Source: Dryomyza anilis
Lineage: Eukaryota; Arthropoda; Insecta; Diptera; Dryomyzidae
Reading direction: 5' to 3'
Length of the DNA stretch: 64,000 nt
Assembly (NCBI GenBank): GCA_951804985.1
Contig: OX638134.1
Coordinates: 83,059,679 to 83,123,678, forward strand
Positions within the stretch are counted from its first letter, which is position 1; the number at the start of each line of letters is the position of its first letter. The notes under the pieces were generated by a model. The model made no database searches. It saw nothing but the letters and a program-made list of their open reading frames with translations, and was not told where the DNA came from. The position numbers and the translations under genes are program-made. Below, in pieces: positions 11,441 to 23,670 of this stretch.

Positions 11441-11689
11441 CCTCTTTAAAGATCAAACATATCAGAATCATCTCTAGCAGTTTTCTCTCGAATGGAAACC
11501 AGGTTTTAATTTTGTTTTCTACAATTATTTCTATTTTTTAACACACTTCATCGCATCGAAACAGTTTATTTTTTATTTTTTATTTTTCTATAATAAAAAA
11601 GTGAAACCTTCTAAAACTTCAAAATCACTTAATAGACCCCATTGTTCGAAACAGTACAAGGTTTCAATTTTATTTTTTCACATTTTTAA

Positions 11690-12062
11690 CTTCAACTTTA
11701 CCTTTCGCAGTTTCAATACAAGGTCTCAAATAATTTTTCTGGCATTTAAAAACATTTTCTTATCCACTCTTAGGTGCTGGAATTTCATTCTGGACCAAAT
11801 CACCGGTAGTTGTTACAATATGTCACTTTATATGCCCTTTTGTTCGAATCATTACTAGGTTTTTCACATATCTACCTTCAAATTAACCTTTTACAAGGTC
11901 TTGTATTTAAACATGGTCTCAAATCATTTGACTGCCATTTAAAACCTTTTAAACGCAATTTAAAATTTGTATTTTTCTTTAGCCAAACTTTAAAACATTT
12001 TCTGTTCCACTCGTTGGGGCTGGAATTTCATTCTGGACCAACTCACCGGTAGCTGTCACATG
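11690..12062 (+). repeat. 243-bp imperfect duplication
   Basis: 'gctggaatttcattctggac' followed by 'caccggtag' occurs at 11776 and 12019. Upstream 'ggtctcaaat' and 'ttt...tggcatttaaaa' are also duplicated. Open frames crossing it are not shared between the two halves. Confidence 0.7.
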
Positions 12063-13350
12063 GAAATTTCTCTTTACAGATTAAGCCGCTAAAAAACCTT
12101 AAATTTATGAGTTTCGGCATTGGTTTTTGTTACAATGTCGTTGTCCATTTGGTGTATTTTTTTGTCTACTCTTTTCCATTGCTGCTATGGGTTACCTTTA
12201 CACAGTACCCGCTCGCAGCACTTGATAACATTTTCTTTTTTTTTTTTTTTCATTTTAGTTTTCAATAGATTTTCTTTTCTGTTCTGTTTCATTTCAAACG
12301 ACAAATCTTTTTCATCCATAGTGCAAGGCGTCGACTAATTCAAATGATAGCCGCAACCTAATCGCGTCGATCGTCGATAGCATCTATAAATTTAGTTGCG
12401 GCGGACTGGCACATTTTGGTTGGTCTCTTTTTGTACACCGTGCCTCTTATAGTTTATGGGGGTTAAACGTAGGGTTTTCCGTAATAATCACTATAGGTAA
12501 CATATTGATTTGTGACCCATAATAATATAGTGTCCCTGTCCCGAAAGAGAGTGTTGAGTTGAAACTTCAAAGGTTAGATTTCCGCTGTGCGTTGCAGGTG
12601 ATCGTCGCGGTGTATTATACTCTAGAGAGGGTATTGAACCTGCATTTAGAAACTAAACCAATTAACCTAATTGATCAGGTGAACTTACAAAAAACAAAAA
12701 CCGAGACCGACAAACACCCTTATATTGAATACAACGATCGTGTAGCCGATCGCAATTTGATTAGAAGACGCCGGTCGCATTGATCCACAGTGTACGCGTC
12801 TACTTCTTTCGGGTAGATGGTAGATGTTGCGCCTCAAACCAAAAACTACAAAATTATGCAAATCTTGCATAGGCTGAACTTGACCGATCCTCGTATGATC
12901 TTCGACGTTTATCCAATTCGTAACTTCGGGGTGTCTGTTATGCCTAACGTCGTCATCGTCTTCGTCGTAGTCATGCCGCCTAATTTGCATGCGCATGACT
13001 CTGTTCAAATTCAAATACGCATCCCATACCGATATTCCCTGCCGCCTCATTAATATGTTTTGTTTTGGTTCCCTTGCGGGACACTTATATTGACTGGAAC
13101 GCAATGGGGTCACAGTTGGTAAGCCTCCGAAAGAGCCGACTCTAGCTTATGCTAAATTTTAAAGCAGCAACCAAATATCACAAACAAAAAAGGATTCTTA
13201 TCTGCAACACGAGTCTAAAGCGCGTCTCGTCGTTCGTTCGTAATTTAAATAATTACAGCACCGCCATTCGAGACGGTTGGCACTCATAATTAAGTGGGTC
13301 AGAAATTGGTTATTGACACGCGAGTCCTAAATTTGCATGGGCTGCTGTAA
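12063..13350. other. Higher-complexity non-coding block
   Basis: Base composition rises from about 12340 ('gcgtcgatcgtcgatagcat', 'tagttgcggcggactggcac'). A 142-codon reverse frame at 12685-13113 contains an acidic run caused by a GTCGTCATCGTCTTC-type repeat near 12950. It has no domain, signal peptide or membrane segment that I recognise, and overlapping frames occur on the other strand. Possible regulatory or transcribed non-coding DNA. Confidence 0.4.
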
Positions 13351-14092
13351 GGTTTCGTTTTTTGCAACTTTTATTAACATTTTTTCAACGTTTTTTTATA
13401 ATATAAATTAAAGAAATTTCCTAACTTCCAAATTATTAAAAACACTTGCTGCTTTTTTTTGTTTTAACCCATTCACGCGCTTTACTACCATAATTTGGGT
13501 TGTTATTACGTTACGCTGCGTGATTTGTTAATTTGCTGGATTCAGTTTGGCTTTTTTTTAGCTTGTTTTCACTTTTTGTGTTTAGCGTATTTCGGATTTG
13601 CACCTGCTGTTGCTGCTTTTGAAAAGAAAAAAATACCCTTTACAGAAAATTTAATTGAAGTCTTCATCTAGGCCAGACAAATGTCGCCATTTGTTATTTT
13701 GATGCGTACGAAATACATAAAATGCACGCTGTTCCAAAAAAAAAGGGTTTTTAGTGCAAAACATTTGACATTTTTGTACAATTAAAAGTATTTTCTAAGA
13801 AAATGAGAAAATAAAAATTATTTCTACAACGTGGCAACATATTGTAGGATATGTTTCTTATTTCTCAATATAAATTTCAAATAATTTCTTTTCTTTTTTG
13901 TCACAACTTAAACTTAGAACAATTTTAAAAATTAAAACTTCTGTACGGAAATTGTCATGGATTTGTTTTACATATTAATCTGGGATAATTGTGTGGTACT
14001 ACAAAAAATAAAAATAATTCATCAACCGAATCTATGGAAAACTCATTTTATAAATAACGAATTTAGTATGAAATGTATGGTAGAGAAATAAA
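13351..14092. other. AT-rich DNA, nothing recognised
   Basis: T-rich and A-rich unique sequence with no repeat unit, element end or plausible gene. Confidence 0.4.
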
Positions 14093-14165
14093 ACACCCAG
14101 AAAAAATAGTATAAAATCAATAGTTTTTTGCTATTAAAATTAATCAGTAGCATAAATGGATTTTT
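14093..14165. mobile_element. Left-end fragment of the CTGAGTG MITE family
   Basis: 'acacccagaaaaaatagtat' followed by 'aaatcaatagttttttgcta' parallels the left end of the element at 14907. The remainder is missing. Confidence 0.5.
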
Positions 14166-14329
14166 TGAAATGAATGCATATTCTCGCGGATGTCTGGACT
14201 AAGATAAACAAGAACATGTACTATGTTGGATTAATTTCAGACACATTTCGTGTCTTTCTGAAGAAAGAAAAACTACAAAAATGAAGCAATTGTGGTGTCT
14301 GAAAATTCTCAAAAATGTGAATGTTTTAA

Positions 14330-15235
14330 GAATATTTTAAAATGATCAAAAATACGCAGATATTTGGGCTCGTTAATGCGTGTAAACTACCCAAGTTTCT
14401 GTAGCCTTTTTAGGATCTTATCAGTGCTCAAATATGAGTGTTTTAGGTGTAATAAAAGTGTCAGAAATATGAAGATTTTTGTGCTCATAAAGTGGTGGGT
14501 AGAGACCCAGGCGTTGGGAGTTTTTATGGGCTCTTTTAAGTGCTCATATATGAGTATTTAAGGAGTAATAAAAGTGTCAGAAATATGAAGATTTTTGTGC
14601 TCATAAAGTGGTGGGTAGAGATCCAGGCGTTGGGAGTTTTTATGGGCTCTTTTAAGTGCTCATATATGAGTATTTAAGGAATAATAAAAGTGTCAGAAAT
14701 ATGAGGGTTTTTGGGCACATAAAATGGTGCCCTCTACCCAGGGATTGAGAGCTTTTTTGGGCTTTTTTTAGAGCTCAAATATGAGTGTTTTAGGAGTAAT
14801 AAAAGTGTCAGAAACATGAGGATTTTTGAGCTCATAAAATGATGCCCAGGGGTTTAGAGCCGTTTTGTGCACTTTTTAGTGCTGAAATATGAGTGTTTTG
14901 GGTGTAAACCCAGAAAAAAATACTATATAAACAATAATTTTTTACTATTAAAAATAGTCAATGGGATAAATTATTATTTTAATCGGAAAATACCATTAAA
15001 TACTAGAAAATACCATGATATTGCCATTGAGTTTTCTACGAAAATATTTATTTTTTGTATACTATTAAATCAATAACTGACCTATTGACTAATTTTAATG
15101 AGATTTGAGTGAATTTTTATCTGAGTGTAATAAAAGAGTCAGAAATATAAGGGTTTTTGCGCTCATAAAATGGGGCTCTCTACCCTGGAGTCGGGAGCCT
15201 TTTAAGAGCTCATATATGAGGGTAACACTCATAAA
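14330..15235 (+). repeat. ~118-bp tandem repeat, split by a MITE
   Basis: Five or more units carry 'gtaataaaagtgtcagaaat', 'tttttgtgctcataaa' and 'gtgctcatatatgagta'. The best preserved copies start near 14425, 14545, 14663 and 14785, and one resumes at 15128. Two central copies are nearly identical, so part of the array expanded recently. The MITE at 14907-15127 interrupts it. Confidence 0.85.
14907..15127. mobile_element. 221-bp MITE inserted at TA in the 118-bp array
   Basis: The ends 'aacccagaaaaaaatac' and 'tttttatctgagtg' form short imperfect inverted repeats. TA flanks both sides (14905-14906 and 15128-15129) and removing the element restores the repeat unit ('gggtg-TA-ataaaag'). The interior has 'tactattaaa' and 'cctattgactaattttaat'. 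This is the cleanest copy of a family also seen at 2755-3000, 14093-14165 and 15236-15385. The TA target points to the Tc1/mariner group by inference. Confidence 0.8.
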
Positions 15236-15385
15236 TATGACAAATTTACGAAATAGTACGAAATACTATTAAATATTTTGAAATTGTTTTTTTTTGTTTA
15301 TATGAAAATATATATTTTTTTAAATACTATTGAATCAATAAATGTTCTATTGACCATTTTTAATAGGACTTTTGTTTCTTTGAAG
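15236..15385. mobile_element. Partial copy of the CTGAGTG MITE family
   Basis: 'aaatactattaaatatttt', 'tatgaaaatatatatttt', 'actattgaatcaataaatg' and 'ctattgaccatttttaatag' match the right two thirds of 14907-15127. Confidence 0.55.
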
Positions 15386-16480
15386 GCATATAAAAAACGC
15401 GAACTTTAAAAAGTGACCTTAGAGTATTTTGCTAGAGTTTTATTTTTAGATTGAATCATTGATTTAAAAAAACTCTAATAATATCTACCCTAATATAGTA
15501 TATTTGTACTAGAGTTAGCCAATTTAAATTTATATTGTAAAATATCAAATTCTCTCTAAATTATTTCAACTTTTTTTATGAATCATGATATTAGTAAGGA
15601 TATAAAATGTATTGCCCTTGTCGAGATAAAACTCACTAGTTTCACAAAAGTGTTATATTTATAAACATTTTTAAACAATAAATATAAATTTTGTACTCAA
15701 CAATTTAATCAATTTTGTAAAATCAAGAATATTTTATAATATCAACCAATTAATTTACAACAAAATATAGTTCTTCTCTACAATAACAATATATTCCATA
15801 ATTAATAATCACCACGAATTGAATTTATTTCAATATATTCTATTATAATTATTTCAGTATTTCATATTCTTTCGATTGAAATGCGTTTATTTTGTATTAA
15901 AAATTGGAATTCTTGAACAACAAAACCCCATATCTAATTTAAGTTTCAATCCAATTTAGATCAAACAACGTTTCTGGCATTTTTTAGGAATATGTGAGGC
16001 ATATATGACAAACAACCTAAAGATTTTTGGAAAGTGTATGGCAAGTTGTTAAATTTTCTTGAATTCCCGACATATTTTTGGTATGATCTGATAATGCGCA
16101 GCCTTTTGATATCATCGGAGTATTTGTCTGCTTAAAATTATTTGAAAGACACTTTCTAAACCGTCTCAACACTGCCAAAAATGTTCTCCAGGGACAATTG
16201 GAACATGCCACATAATGATTTATAAAATTAACAATAAAATAATAAATTAATGGAGTTTATCTAAATGAAAACAAATTCGATGAAGAAAAAATGGAAAATT
16301 AAAAAACTAAACTCGAAATGGATTTCCATTGCAATTTTTTTTTTTGTGAAAAATGTTCATTTATAGAACAAGAAATACTTTTAAAATACAGAAGTAGAAA
16401 ATACAGATATTTCTTGATTTTAAGAAATAGAGCTACTTAAATATCCAAAAAGTAAACAAGAGAAAAGTAAAGCAGATATT
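15386..16480. other. AT-rich unique DNA
   Basis: No repeat period, element ends or credible gene. A 64-codon reverse frame at 16017-16211 has several cysteines but no recognisable motif. Confidence 0.4.
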
Positions 16481-17560
16481 AATGTCTTGATCATCAAAAG
16501 ATAAAATAAGAGTCATTATTATTGAGTTGCCTAACATTTATAGATCAGGTATCAAAAAAAGAACCAATACCAATTATTCTTGATATGTTGAGTTTAATTT
16601 CTTGGTTATCAAAAATTGTTCTTTACATATAGATGTTAATTTCTTGGTTATCAAAAAAAATAAATATTAATATTAAAAGATGTCCAATTATTCTTGATAT
16701 TTCGTGGTTAATTTCTTAGGTATAAAAAATTTACTAATACAAGATCTTTTTGATGCAATGAAGTTAATTTCTTTGGTATCAAAAAAGGTAACAAATACCA
16801 AAAATTAATGGTTTTTAGAAGTTAGTTTCTTAGGTATCAAAATGCAACTACAACCAATTATTCTTGATATATAGAGTTGATATCTTGGGTATCCAAAAAG
16901 TAACTAAGACAAACTATTCTTGATATTTAGAGACTAATTTCAAAGGTATCAAAAAAGCAACTAAGAAAAATTGTTCTTGATATATCGAGGCATATTGTTT
17001 CGGTATATAAAAAAGTTCTAGATATATGAAAAAAAGGAACTAAGATTAAGTATTCTTGGTATTTACAAATTAGTTTATGTATTATAAAATAGAACTATAA
17101 CCAATTATATTCGATATATAGAGGTTCATTTCTTGGGTATTTAAACAAATAACTAGGACCAATTATTGTAGCTGCGGTAGCTCAGTGGTAAGTGCGTTGG
17201 ACTGCGAGCCTAATGGTCTCCGGTTCAAGCCTGGACTGGGGCTAACCACATCTTTTCATAGAAACATTTTTCTTTACCGCGTTACCTCTCGGCAGTAAAT
17301 GGCAAACCTGCGAGAGTAAAACCATTGCCTATGAAAAAGCTCTCACCCGCCGTTCGGATTCGGCAATAAACTGTAGGTCCCACCACTTTAAGTACAAATA
17401 TAACACGCACAGATGGTGAGAGAGCTCGACCGAAGTTATATACAGGACTGTAGCGCCAAACTATTATTATTATTATAATTATTCTTGATATACAGATATT
17501 AATTTCTTGGGTATTAAAAAAGAAAACAAGAGCATTGTTCTTGAGTGTAGATATTGCAGA
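16481..17560 (+). repeat. ~57-bp degenerate tandem array
   Basis: Units follow the pattern 'attattcttgatatatagag', 'taatttcttgggtatcaaa', 'aagtaactaagac'. The mark 'ttcttgatat' occurs at 16861, 16917 and 16974 (56 and 57 bp apart), and more loosely from about 16575 and up to 17520. The array is old and diverged. A SINE sits inside it at 17168-17476. Confidence 0.8.
17168..17476 (+). mobile_element. tRNA-derived SINE, copy 3
   Basis: Nearly identical to copy 1: A box 'tagctcagtggtaag', B box 'ggttcaagcctgg', body with 'cggattcggcaataaactg', and an ATT tail. It is flanked by a short duplicate of 'aattatt' (17161-17167 and 17477-17483), and removing it rejoins a unit of the 57-bp array. The head is tRNA-like but is followed by the SINE body, so this is not a tRNA gene. 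Confidence 0.88.
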
Positions 17561-18230
17561 ATCTATATCAATTATATAAATTTATTATATTATTAATGAA
17601 ATATATAAAATACATTCGAGACAAATTATTCTTCCGTTTTAAAAGTGTATTTCCCTCCGTATAATAGAAATTATAACATATTTCTGTGCACTTTATTCGG
17701 CATTTTAAACCTTTTGGTTTTCCATGCCTTTTCTGTTCATTTCAAGTAGATCTTTAAATCTTACATCGCATTATCGACTTAAATAGATTTCTGTTTTACA
17801 ACAAAACACTACATAAAAATTAGAACTCACAACATAAATTACCTCATAAAATACTCAAAATAGATTAGTTAATACCTCAAAAAATCTCGAAAAAAAAGAA
17901 TAAACATCAAAAACAATAGATGACCATATGTGGTATTCACACTTTTGAACCTAATGTGAGCAAATTAAGCCGAATCCACACACACACCATATATATACCT
18001 GGCATATGTCCATAATGAGTAATTCCGCGCAAGTAAACAACCCTCATGTGACCCACAACAACAACATCCCTAAGAATCCCAACCAAAAATCACTCATTTT
18101 TTGCAAAAAAGAAACAAGACTTATCCATCATAAATTGGCACAAACAACAAAAAAATATGACAGCAGCTACAATGGTCCCAAAATGCGCATAAAGTGCGTT
18201 ATTCTGGCATGATTTTGATGCAACAAAATT
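17561..18230. other. AT-rich non-coding DNA
   Basis: No gene or repeat unit recognised. Around 17935-17990 'aattaagccgaatccacac' weakly resembles one end of the 1768-2016 MITE. Confidence 0.35.
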
Positions 18231-19130
18231 GTTCGAAGGCGTCGCTAGCTGTGGCGGCGGATTAACCTCGGCTGATCGATGAATTCAGAGGGTTTCATTC
18301 ATGAATTGTGCCGTGAACAACAAAAAAATAAGAAAAAAGACATTTGCAACACGTTCGACACATCCTGTGACTTTTAAAAGTAAAGAAAGAAAAACAAAAT
18401 CTCAATAAATTTTGTGTGGGTTGCCAGCCAAACGAAAGACATGCAAATTCTGCTTAATTAACTTGTTCGGCCAAATCAACGCTGACCCCCCGGTACTTGC
18501 AGGGCGCTGAACCTTGAAAACTTTTCGAACATGCGACATAATCTGAATAAAAAAAAAAATACTAACTAAAAAAAAACCGTAGACAATCAGCGCAAAAACA
18601 AACATTGAAATGACCAGAAGATCGCAACATTTAAGCCACTTTGCCGCACAAGTTGTTGCCATGTTGATCGTCGCCGCATTCGTTTTGGCCAATGTTGCTT
18701 ATCGTTCGCAGCCGCCGAGGAGGCTAAGTCAGTCAGCCACTCCGACAATGTGAGTAACAAGTTCACCACGGTAGCAAACACGTCAACAACTTAACAACGT
18801 ATCCCGCTGATCACTACTGATCACGTCGGTGGAGCTACTGCTGCTGGTGCGATGAGCCGTAGTGTGGCGATCGCGAAAAAGTGGCGAATTTATGCTAATG
18901 AGCGCGTACAATAAAACCCACAATAAAAAATACTACACAACGTTTCGAATCGAATTGAATGGGATTGGATTGGATGGGATGCTGATCGCGCAAAACACGA
19001 TCGCTGCTAATCAAAGCGACGATGCGACGACGACGTAGACGGAAACTCATTAGTGTCCCTGACAAAAGTTCGAAATTAAGGTAGAGTCACTGGAACGACA
19101 ACACATGAAATTGAAATGTTTACGTATACC
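18231..19130. other. GC-richer non-coding island
   Basis: The composition differs sharply from the flanks ('gtcgctagctgtggcggcgg', 'tgatcacgtcggtggagct', 'gatgcgacgacgacgtagac'). Short frames of 64-96 codons overlap on the reverse strand without recognisable domains. The block looks like conserved regulatory DNA or an untranslated exon; cross-species conservation would decide. Confidence 0.4.
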
Positions 19131-19575
19131 GCGTAACACCCAATGTTGATCGCACTATTCAACAAAGATTTTTCATAAAAGAAAAGACAAAATGTTCCTT
19201 GGTCTCGCAACTACTTCTAAAGTTTATCTAAACCAATTTGGTTTATTTTGAATTCTAAACAACATTTCCTAGACTCATATTTTCGATAGAAATAATTTAA
19301 ATAACTGGAAAAGACATATCAAATTAGGGAAACATAAACTCACGCGTAAAAAATATAAGGGTCTTGGGTTGAAAGTTATTTTTTATTAAATAAAAATAAA
19401 GATTTTTTATTAGAGATACTTTTTATTTTAAAAAATAGAGGTCCTTTGGTTGAGAGTTATATAAACCTTTGGTTAATGATAATTAGTAGCCAGAAAATTC
19501 AATAGGTCTCATTTATAGGGAATTTTTTGTCGTGGAGAAAAATAAAAATTGGTTGATGGAAAATGATGGTTTCGA
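19131..19575. other. AT-rich DNA, nothing recognised
   Basis: Unique sequence leading into the T-rich array. A weak internal repetition of 'ggtcttgggttgaaagttat' and 'ggtcctttggttgagagtta' (about 19360 and 19440) is visible. Confidence 0.35.
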
Positions 19576-20700
19576 CCATTTCGTTGTTTTTCTCATCATA
19601 AATAATTTTTTTTTTGAAATTTTTCGAACAATGTTTTTTTTGTCGAATAATTTTTTTTTGAAAAATGTGTTGTTTTTCGTTGTCTATTTTTTAACAAATT
19701 TTCGAACATTACGTGGTTTTTGTCGGTCAAATTATTTTTTTTTGAAAATTATCGAACATTATTGGATTTGTCGAATATTTCCTTTTTTAAATGCGTTATT
19801 TTTGTCATCAAAAAATTTTTTTTTGAACACCATTTTATCCAAATCTTGGAACATTGTGTTTTTTGGTGATTTCGAACTTTGCGTTGTTTTTGTTCTCCAA
19901 AATTTTTTTGAATAGTGTTGTTTTAATCGTTTTTTTTTATGGTTATTCGAACATAGCAGATAGATTTTTAACAATTCTTTTTCGAAAAATTTTCTTTTTG
20001 TCTAATAACACTTTTTGTGATGGAATATGTTGTTTTCGAACATTGCGTAGTTTTTATCGCCAAAAAAGAAAAATTACAATATTTCAAAATTTTGGAACAT
20101 TGTTGTTTTTTGTCGAATGGTGATTTCGATCTTTGTGTTTTTTTTGTTCTCCAAAAATTTTTGAATAGTGTTTTTTTAATCGTGTTTTTTTATGGTTATT
20201 CGAGCATTGTATTATTTTTTTCGCCCAGAAAGATTTTTAACAATTCTTTTTCGAAAATTTTTGTTTTTGTCTAATAACACTTTTTGTGATGGAATATATT
20301 GTTTGTGATGGAATTGCGTTGTTTTTATCGCCAAAAAAGAAAAATTACAATTTTTCAATATTTTGGAACATTGTTGTTTTGGTCGAATAATGGTAATTTC
20401 GATCTTTGCGTTGTTTTTTTGCTTCAAAAAATTTTTTTTCCGAAGTTTTTTGAATAGTGTTGTTTTAGTCGAACATTTGTTTTTTTGAATATTGTGATTC
20501 GAACATTGCTTTGTTTTTTTTTCGCCCACAAAGATTTTTAACAATTCTTTTTCGAAAATTGTTGGTTTTGTCGAATAACATTTTTTATGATGGAATTTCT
20601 TGTTTTCGAACATTGCATTGTTTTTATCGCCCAAAAATTTAACAATTTTCTTTTTCGAATTTTTCGAACATTATTGTTTTTGTCGACTAAATATATTTTT
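19576..20700 (+). repeat. T-rich tandem array with a ~255-275 bp higher-order unit
   Basis: Built from short blocks such as 'ttcgaacattg', 'gttgtttttgtcg' and 'ccaaaaaattttttttg'. From 19868 these form a long unit that starts 'gatttcgaactttgcgttg', passes 'gatttttaacaattcttttt' and ends at 'ggaacattgttg'. It recurs at 20122 and about 20395 (254 and 273 bp apart). Long open frames across it (127, 140 and 89 codons) are Phe/Leu- or Lys-rich by-products of the repeat. Confidence 0.8.
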
Positions 20701-21150
20701 CGTCACAAAATTAAAATTTTTACTTTTAGTGTTTTATTTACTTATATACCCAAATTTTTAATCAATAGTTTAGATCAGTCTGTGGACCAGAAAAATTGGG
20801 ATACATCTGAAGAGAGAATTGTGCATCAACGCTTGACAGCTTCACAAAAATTACTAACATTTATATCTCTCATTGTTCAACCGCAATCGAAAATTTTCAA
20901 AAATAAAGGTTTCTCTCAGACCAAAACCTTAAAAAAATATTTTTTTTATAATATACTAAAAATGAATAGTTATATTAAATTTGGTCATTCGATTTTAACT
21001 CACAAAACAAGGCGTGGCAAACATCGATTTAGTGTTGTCTGGCTTTCTGTAAATTTGCGTGCCTGTTAATGAGAAAACAAAAAGAGGTAGATCAGGCGAA
21101 ACTCAGAACTTACATACTACTTTTATGTATATACCTGGTCGTGACCTGAT
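20701..21150. other. Spacer between two T-rich arrays
   Basis: Unique, moderately AT-rich. A 160-codon forward frame spans 20587-21069 but begins inside the array and has no recognisable domain. Confidence 0.35.
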
Positions 21151-21540
21151 TGTTTTCAAAAAAATATATTTTTCCAAACAGAAAAAAAAATTGTCGGACT
21201 TTTTTTTAAATAAAAATGTTTGTCAAAATAAAATGTTTTTGGAAAATATTTTTTTCTGATTTTTTTATTTCGAAAAATATTTGTTTCCGAAAATTTTTTG
21301 TTCGAAAAATAATGTTCGAAAAAAATGTCGGACAATTTTTTTTTAATAAATTTTTTTGTCAATATAAATGTTTTTGGCAAATATTTTTTTCTGATTTTTT
21401 TATTTTGAAAAATATTTTTTTCCGAAAATTTTTTTGTTCAAAAAATAATGTTCGAAAAAAAAAATTCTGAATTTTTTTTTAATAAAATATTTTGTCACAA
21501 TAAAATGTTTTTGTTTTTGGAAAATATTTTTTTCTGATTT
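21151..21540 (+). repeat. TTCGAAAAAT-type tandem array, left part
   Basis: Units carry 'ttcgaaaaataatgttcgaa', 'tttttaataaa', 'tttgtca...aataaaatgttttt' and 'ggaaaatatttttttctgat'. Roughly three units of about 120-130 bp precede the insertion at 21541. The array resumes at 22198. Confidence 0.75.
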
Positions 21541-22195
21541 TTATACCCTACACTAAGAGTGAAAGGGTATATTCAGTTTGGTACGCCGTTTGTAACACCC
21601 TGAAAAAAGCATCTGCGGTATGGAAAAGTATATATATTCTTGATCAGCATGACCTCCTGAGTCCATTTAGCGATGTCCGTCTGTCCGTCTGTCTGTCTGT
21701 CTGTTGAAATCACGATTACAGAAAAAGTTGAAGAGCTAGAGCAATGAAACTTTAGATTTAGATTACTTATATATCTAAGCTGTCTGAACTAGAAAATTGG
21801 CATGCTCGGTCTAGTGTGACCGAAAAAACGACCAATTATGTTCAAATACCTCATATAAAATTTACATCTACAAATTAATTTTACTGTATACGTGCTTAGG
21901 TAAACTTGTTTGGTCAAATATATATATATTGTGGTTCCCAAAAAAAGAAAAAATCGGTACACCTACCCATTTGTAAATATGGGTATCAAATGAAAGAAAA
22001 TTCTTCAGGGATGTAAAGTTTGAGGTTATTTTCAGGATTCGTGTACCCTGGTGACCTATACACCACTTTGAATGGTAACCACACATATGTGTATGGTATT
22101 TATAGTCGTCTTAGACCGACTATAATTTTGATAATCCTAACTATCATAATAACACCGACTTTAAAATTTCCCATGTGATCTAACCTTTCCAACTG
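21541..22195 (+). mobile_element. Dipteran interspersed repeat (TACCCT...AGGGTA type)
   Basis: It starts 'ataccctacactaagagtga' then 'aagggtatattcagtttgg', continues 'agtatatatattcttgatca' and a CCGTCTGTCTGT run, then 'gttgaaatcacgatta'. This arrangement is familiar from many dipteran genomes as part of transposon-derived repeats. I cannot name the family securely. It splits the TTCGAAAA array, with 'ctgattttt' before and 'ggttttatttcgaaaaata' after. No transposase or reverse transcriptase motifs are visible. The right boundary is approximate. Confidence 0.65.
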
Positions 22196-22440
22196 GTTTT
22201 ATTTCGAAAAATATTTTTTTCCGAACATTTTTTTGTTCGAAAAATAATGTTCGAAAAAAAATTCGGAAATTTTTTTTTTAATAAAATTTTTTGTCACAAT
22301 AAAATGTTTTTGTTTTTGGAAATTTTTTTTTTTTGATTTTTTTATTTCAAAATTTTTTTTTTTCCGAAATTTAGTTTGTTCCAAAAATATTTATTTCCGA
22401 AATTTTTTTTTGTTCGAAAAAAAAAAAACATTTTTTGTAT
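22196..22440 (+). repeat. TTCGAAAAAT-type tandem array, right part
   Basis: The same words as 21151-21540 ('ttcgaaaaataatgttcgaa', 'cacaataaaatgtttttg'), continuing the array past the inserted repeat. Confidence 0.75.
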
Positions 22441-23670
22441 AATTTTTTGAAAAAATAAATTTTATTGGTGGCCACTTTAAACGATAATCGCGATTAGTTT
22501 CTATTTCTCGACAATTTCTATGTACGATATTTATAGTCAAAATGACCATATTTCAAAATGATTATACTTAAAAATGACCATACTTCAAAATATTCTGGTG
22601 ACCTAAGCTTTGTGTGTATCTTTTCGAACTTATTCATATCAGAAAAGTATCAAAAAAAATAGAATCGATTGCGAAAAGAACATTTTCGAAACTCAAATTG
22701 TCAATTCTTATAAATCTCAAGAAACCTTCAAAAATATATAATCAGATAAACTTGTCGCATATAAATATCTCGCTTGAACTTGAGAATGAGGTATCAGAAC
22801 TCAAGTGGCTTGCAATAAAATTATAAATATGTCCATACTTAGCAAAATGTTCACATTGAATATTATATGCTTTCATGTCCCTATATATCACTTTTTAAAT
22901 ATTAAATCTCAATACTTAACTTTATTACCAAACCATTTAATTTGCCAAATTATATTTCTTTTGTTCAAAATGTCCGTAAAGTAATTTCAACAACACAACA
23001 TTCTCATTGTCGTCACTTTAATCATCATCACCATCACCATCATCAGTAGTAGCATCAAAAACATTGCGTGTTCCAACATTGGGCGCCATCAAATCAAGCC
23101 AATTTAAATCCACTTCGCATAAAGTATTTTTTAATTAATTCGATAACTTTTGTCTGATACAATTTTATGCTGCTGCTACCGGAATTACTCGGCGTTGTCC
23201 GCATTTGCATTTTATACGTTTTCAGTTCATTCATAAAAAATACGAATATTTCAGGTATCCTTAAAAACAAAAATAAATTTGCATATACGCGATGTTACAG
23301 GTAGAAATGCGGGTTTCTTCAATTGAAATAATGGCATATTTTCAGTTTCCAATGAGTTATGTGACATGTGAATTATTTGAAAACGATATAATTGAAGAAA
23401 CTGATATTGAATGTTGTTATAAATCGGTAGCTATTTGTAATATACCCTTTTGTAATATTCCTAAAAACAACATTCAACTATTTATAGTTTAAATCTCAAA
23501 ATTTTTTAATCTCTAAGGGTTTCATTGACTTCAAAATAAGAAACAAAAAAACAAAAAAACTGATTTTTAGCGCCTTTCTTAAGTAATAAGACAGACACCT
23601 TTGTTTGGGACCTTTCATTATTGGCAAATTAAGTACAAAAAGTATAATTACTTTATTTACATAACTGAAC
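22441..23670. other. AT-rich unique DNA
   Basis: No gene recognised. Contains a CATCATCACCATCACC microsatellite near 23020-23045. A 66-codon forward frame at 23292-23492 has no identifiable motif. Confidence 0.4.

Noticed and set aside
12685..13113. 142-codon reverse frame with an acidic run
   Set aside because: The acidic run comes from a GTC/ATC-type simple repeat. No homology is recognised and forward frames overlap.
20587..21069. 160-codon frame as a gene
   Set aside because: It starts inside a T-rich tandem array and gives a Phe/Leu-rich, repeat-derived beginning without a recognisable domain.
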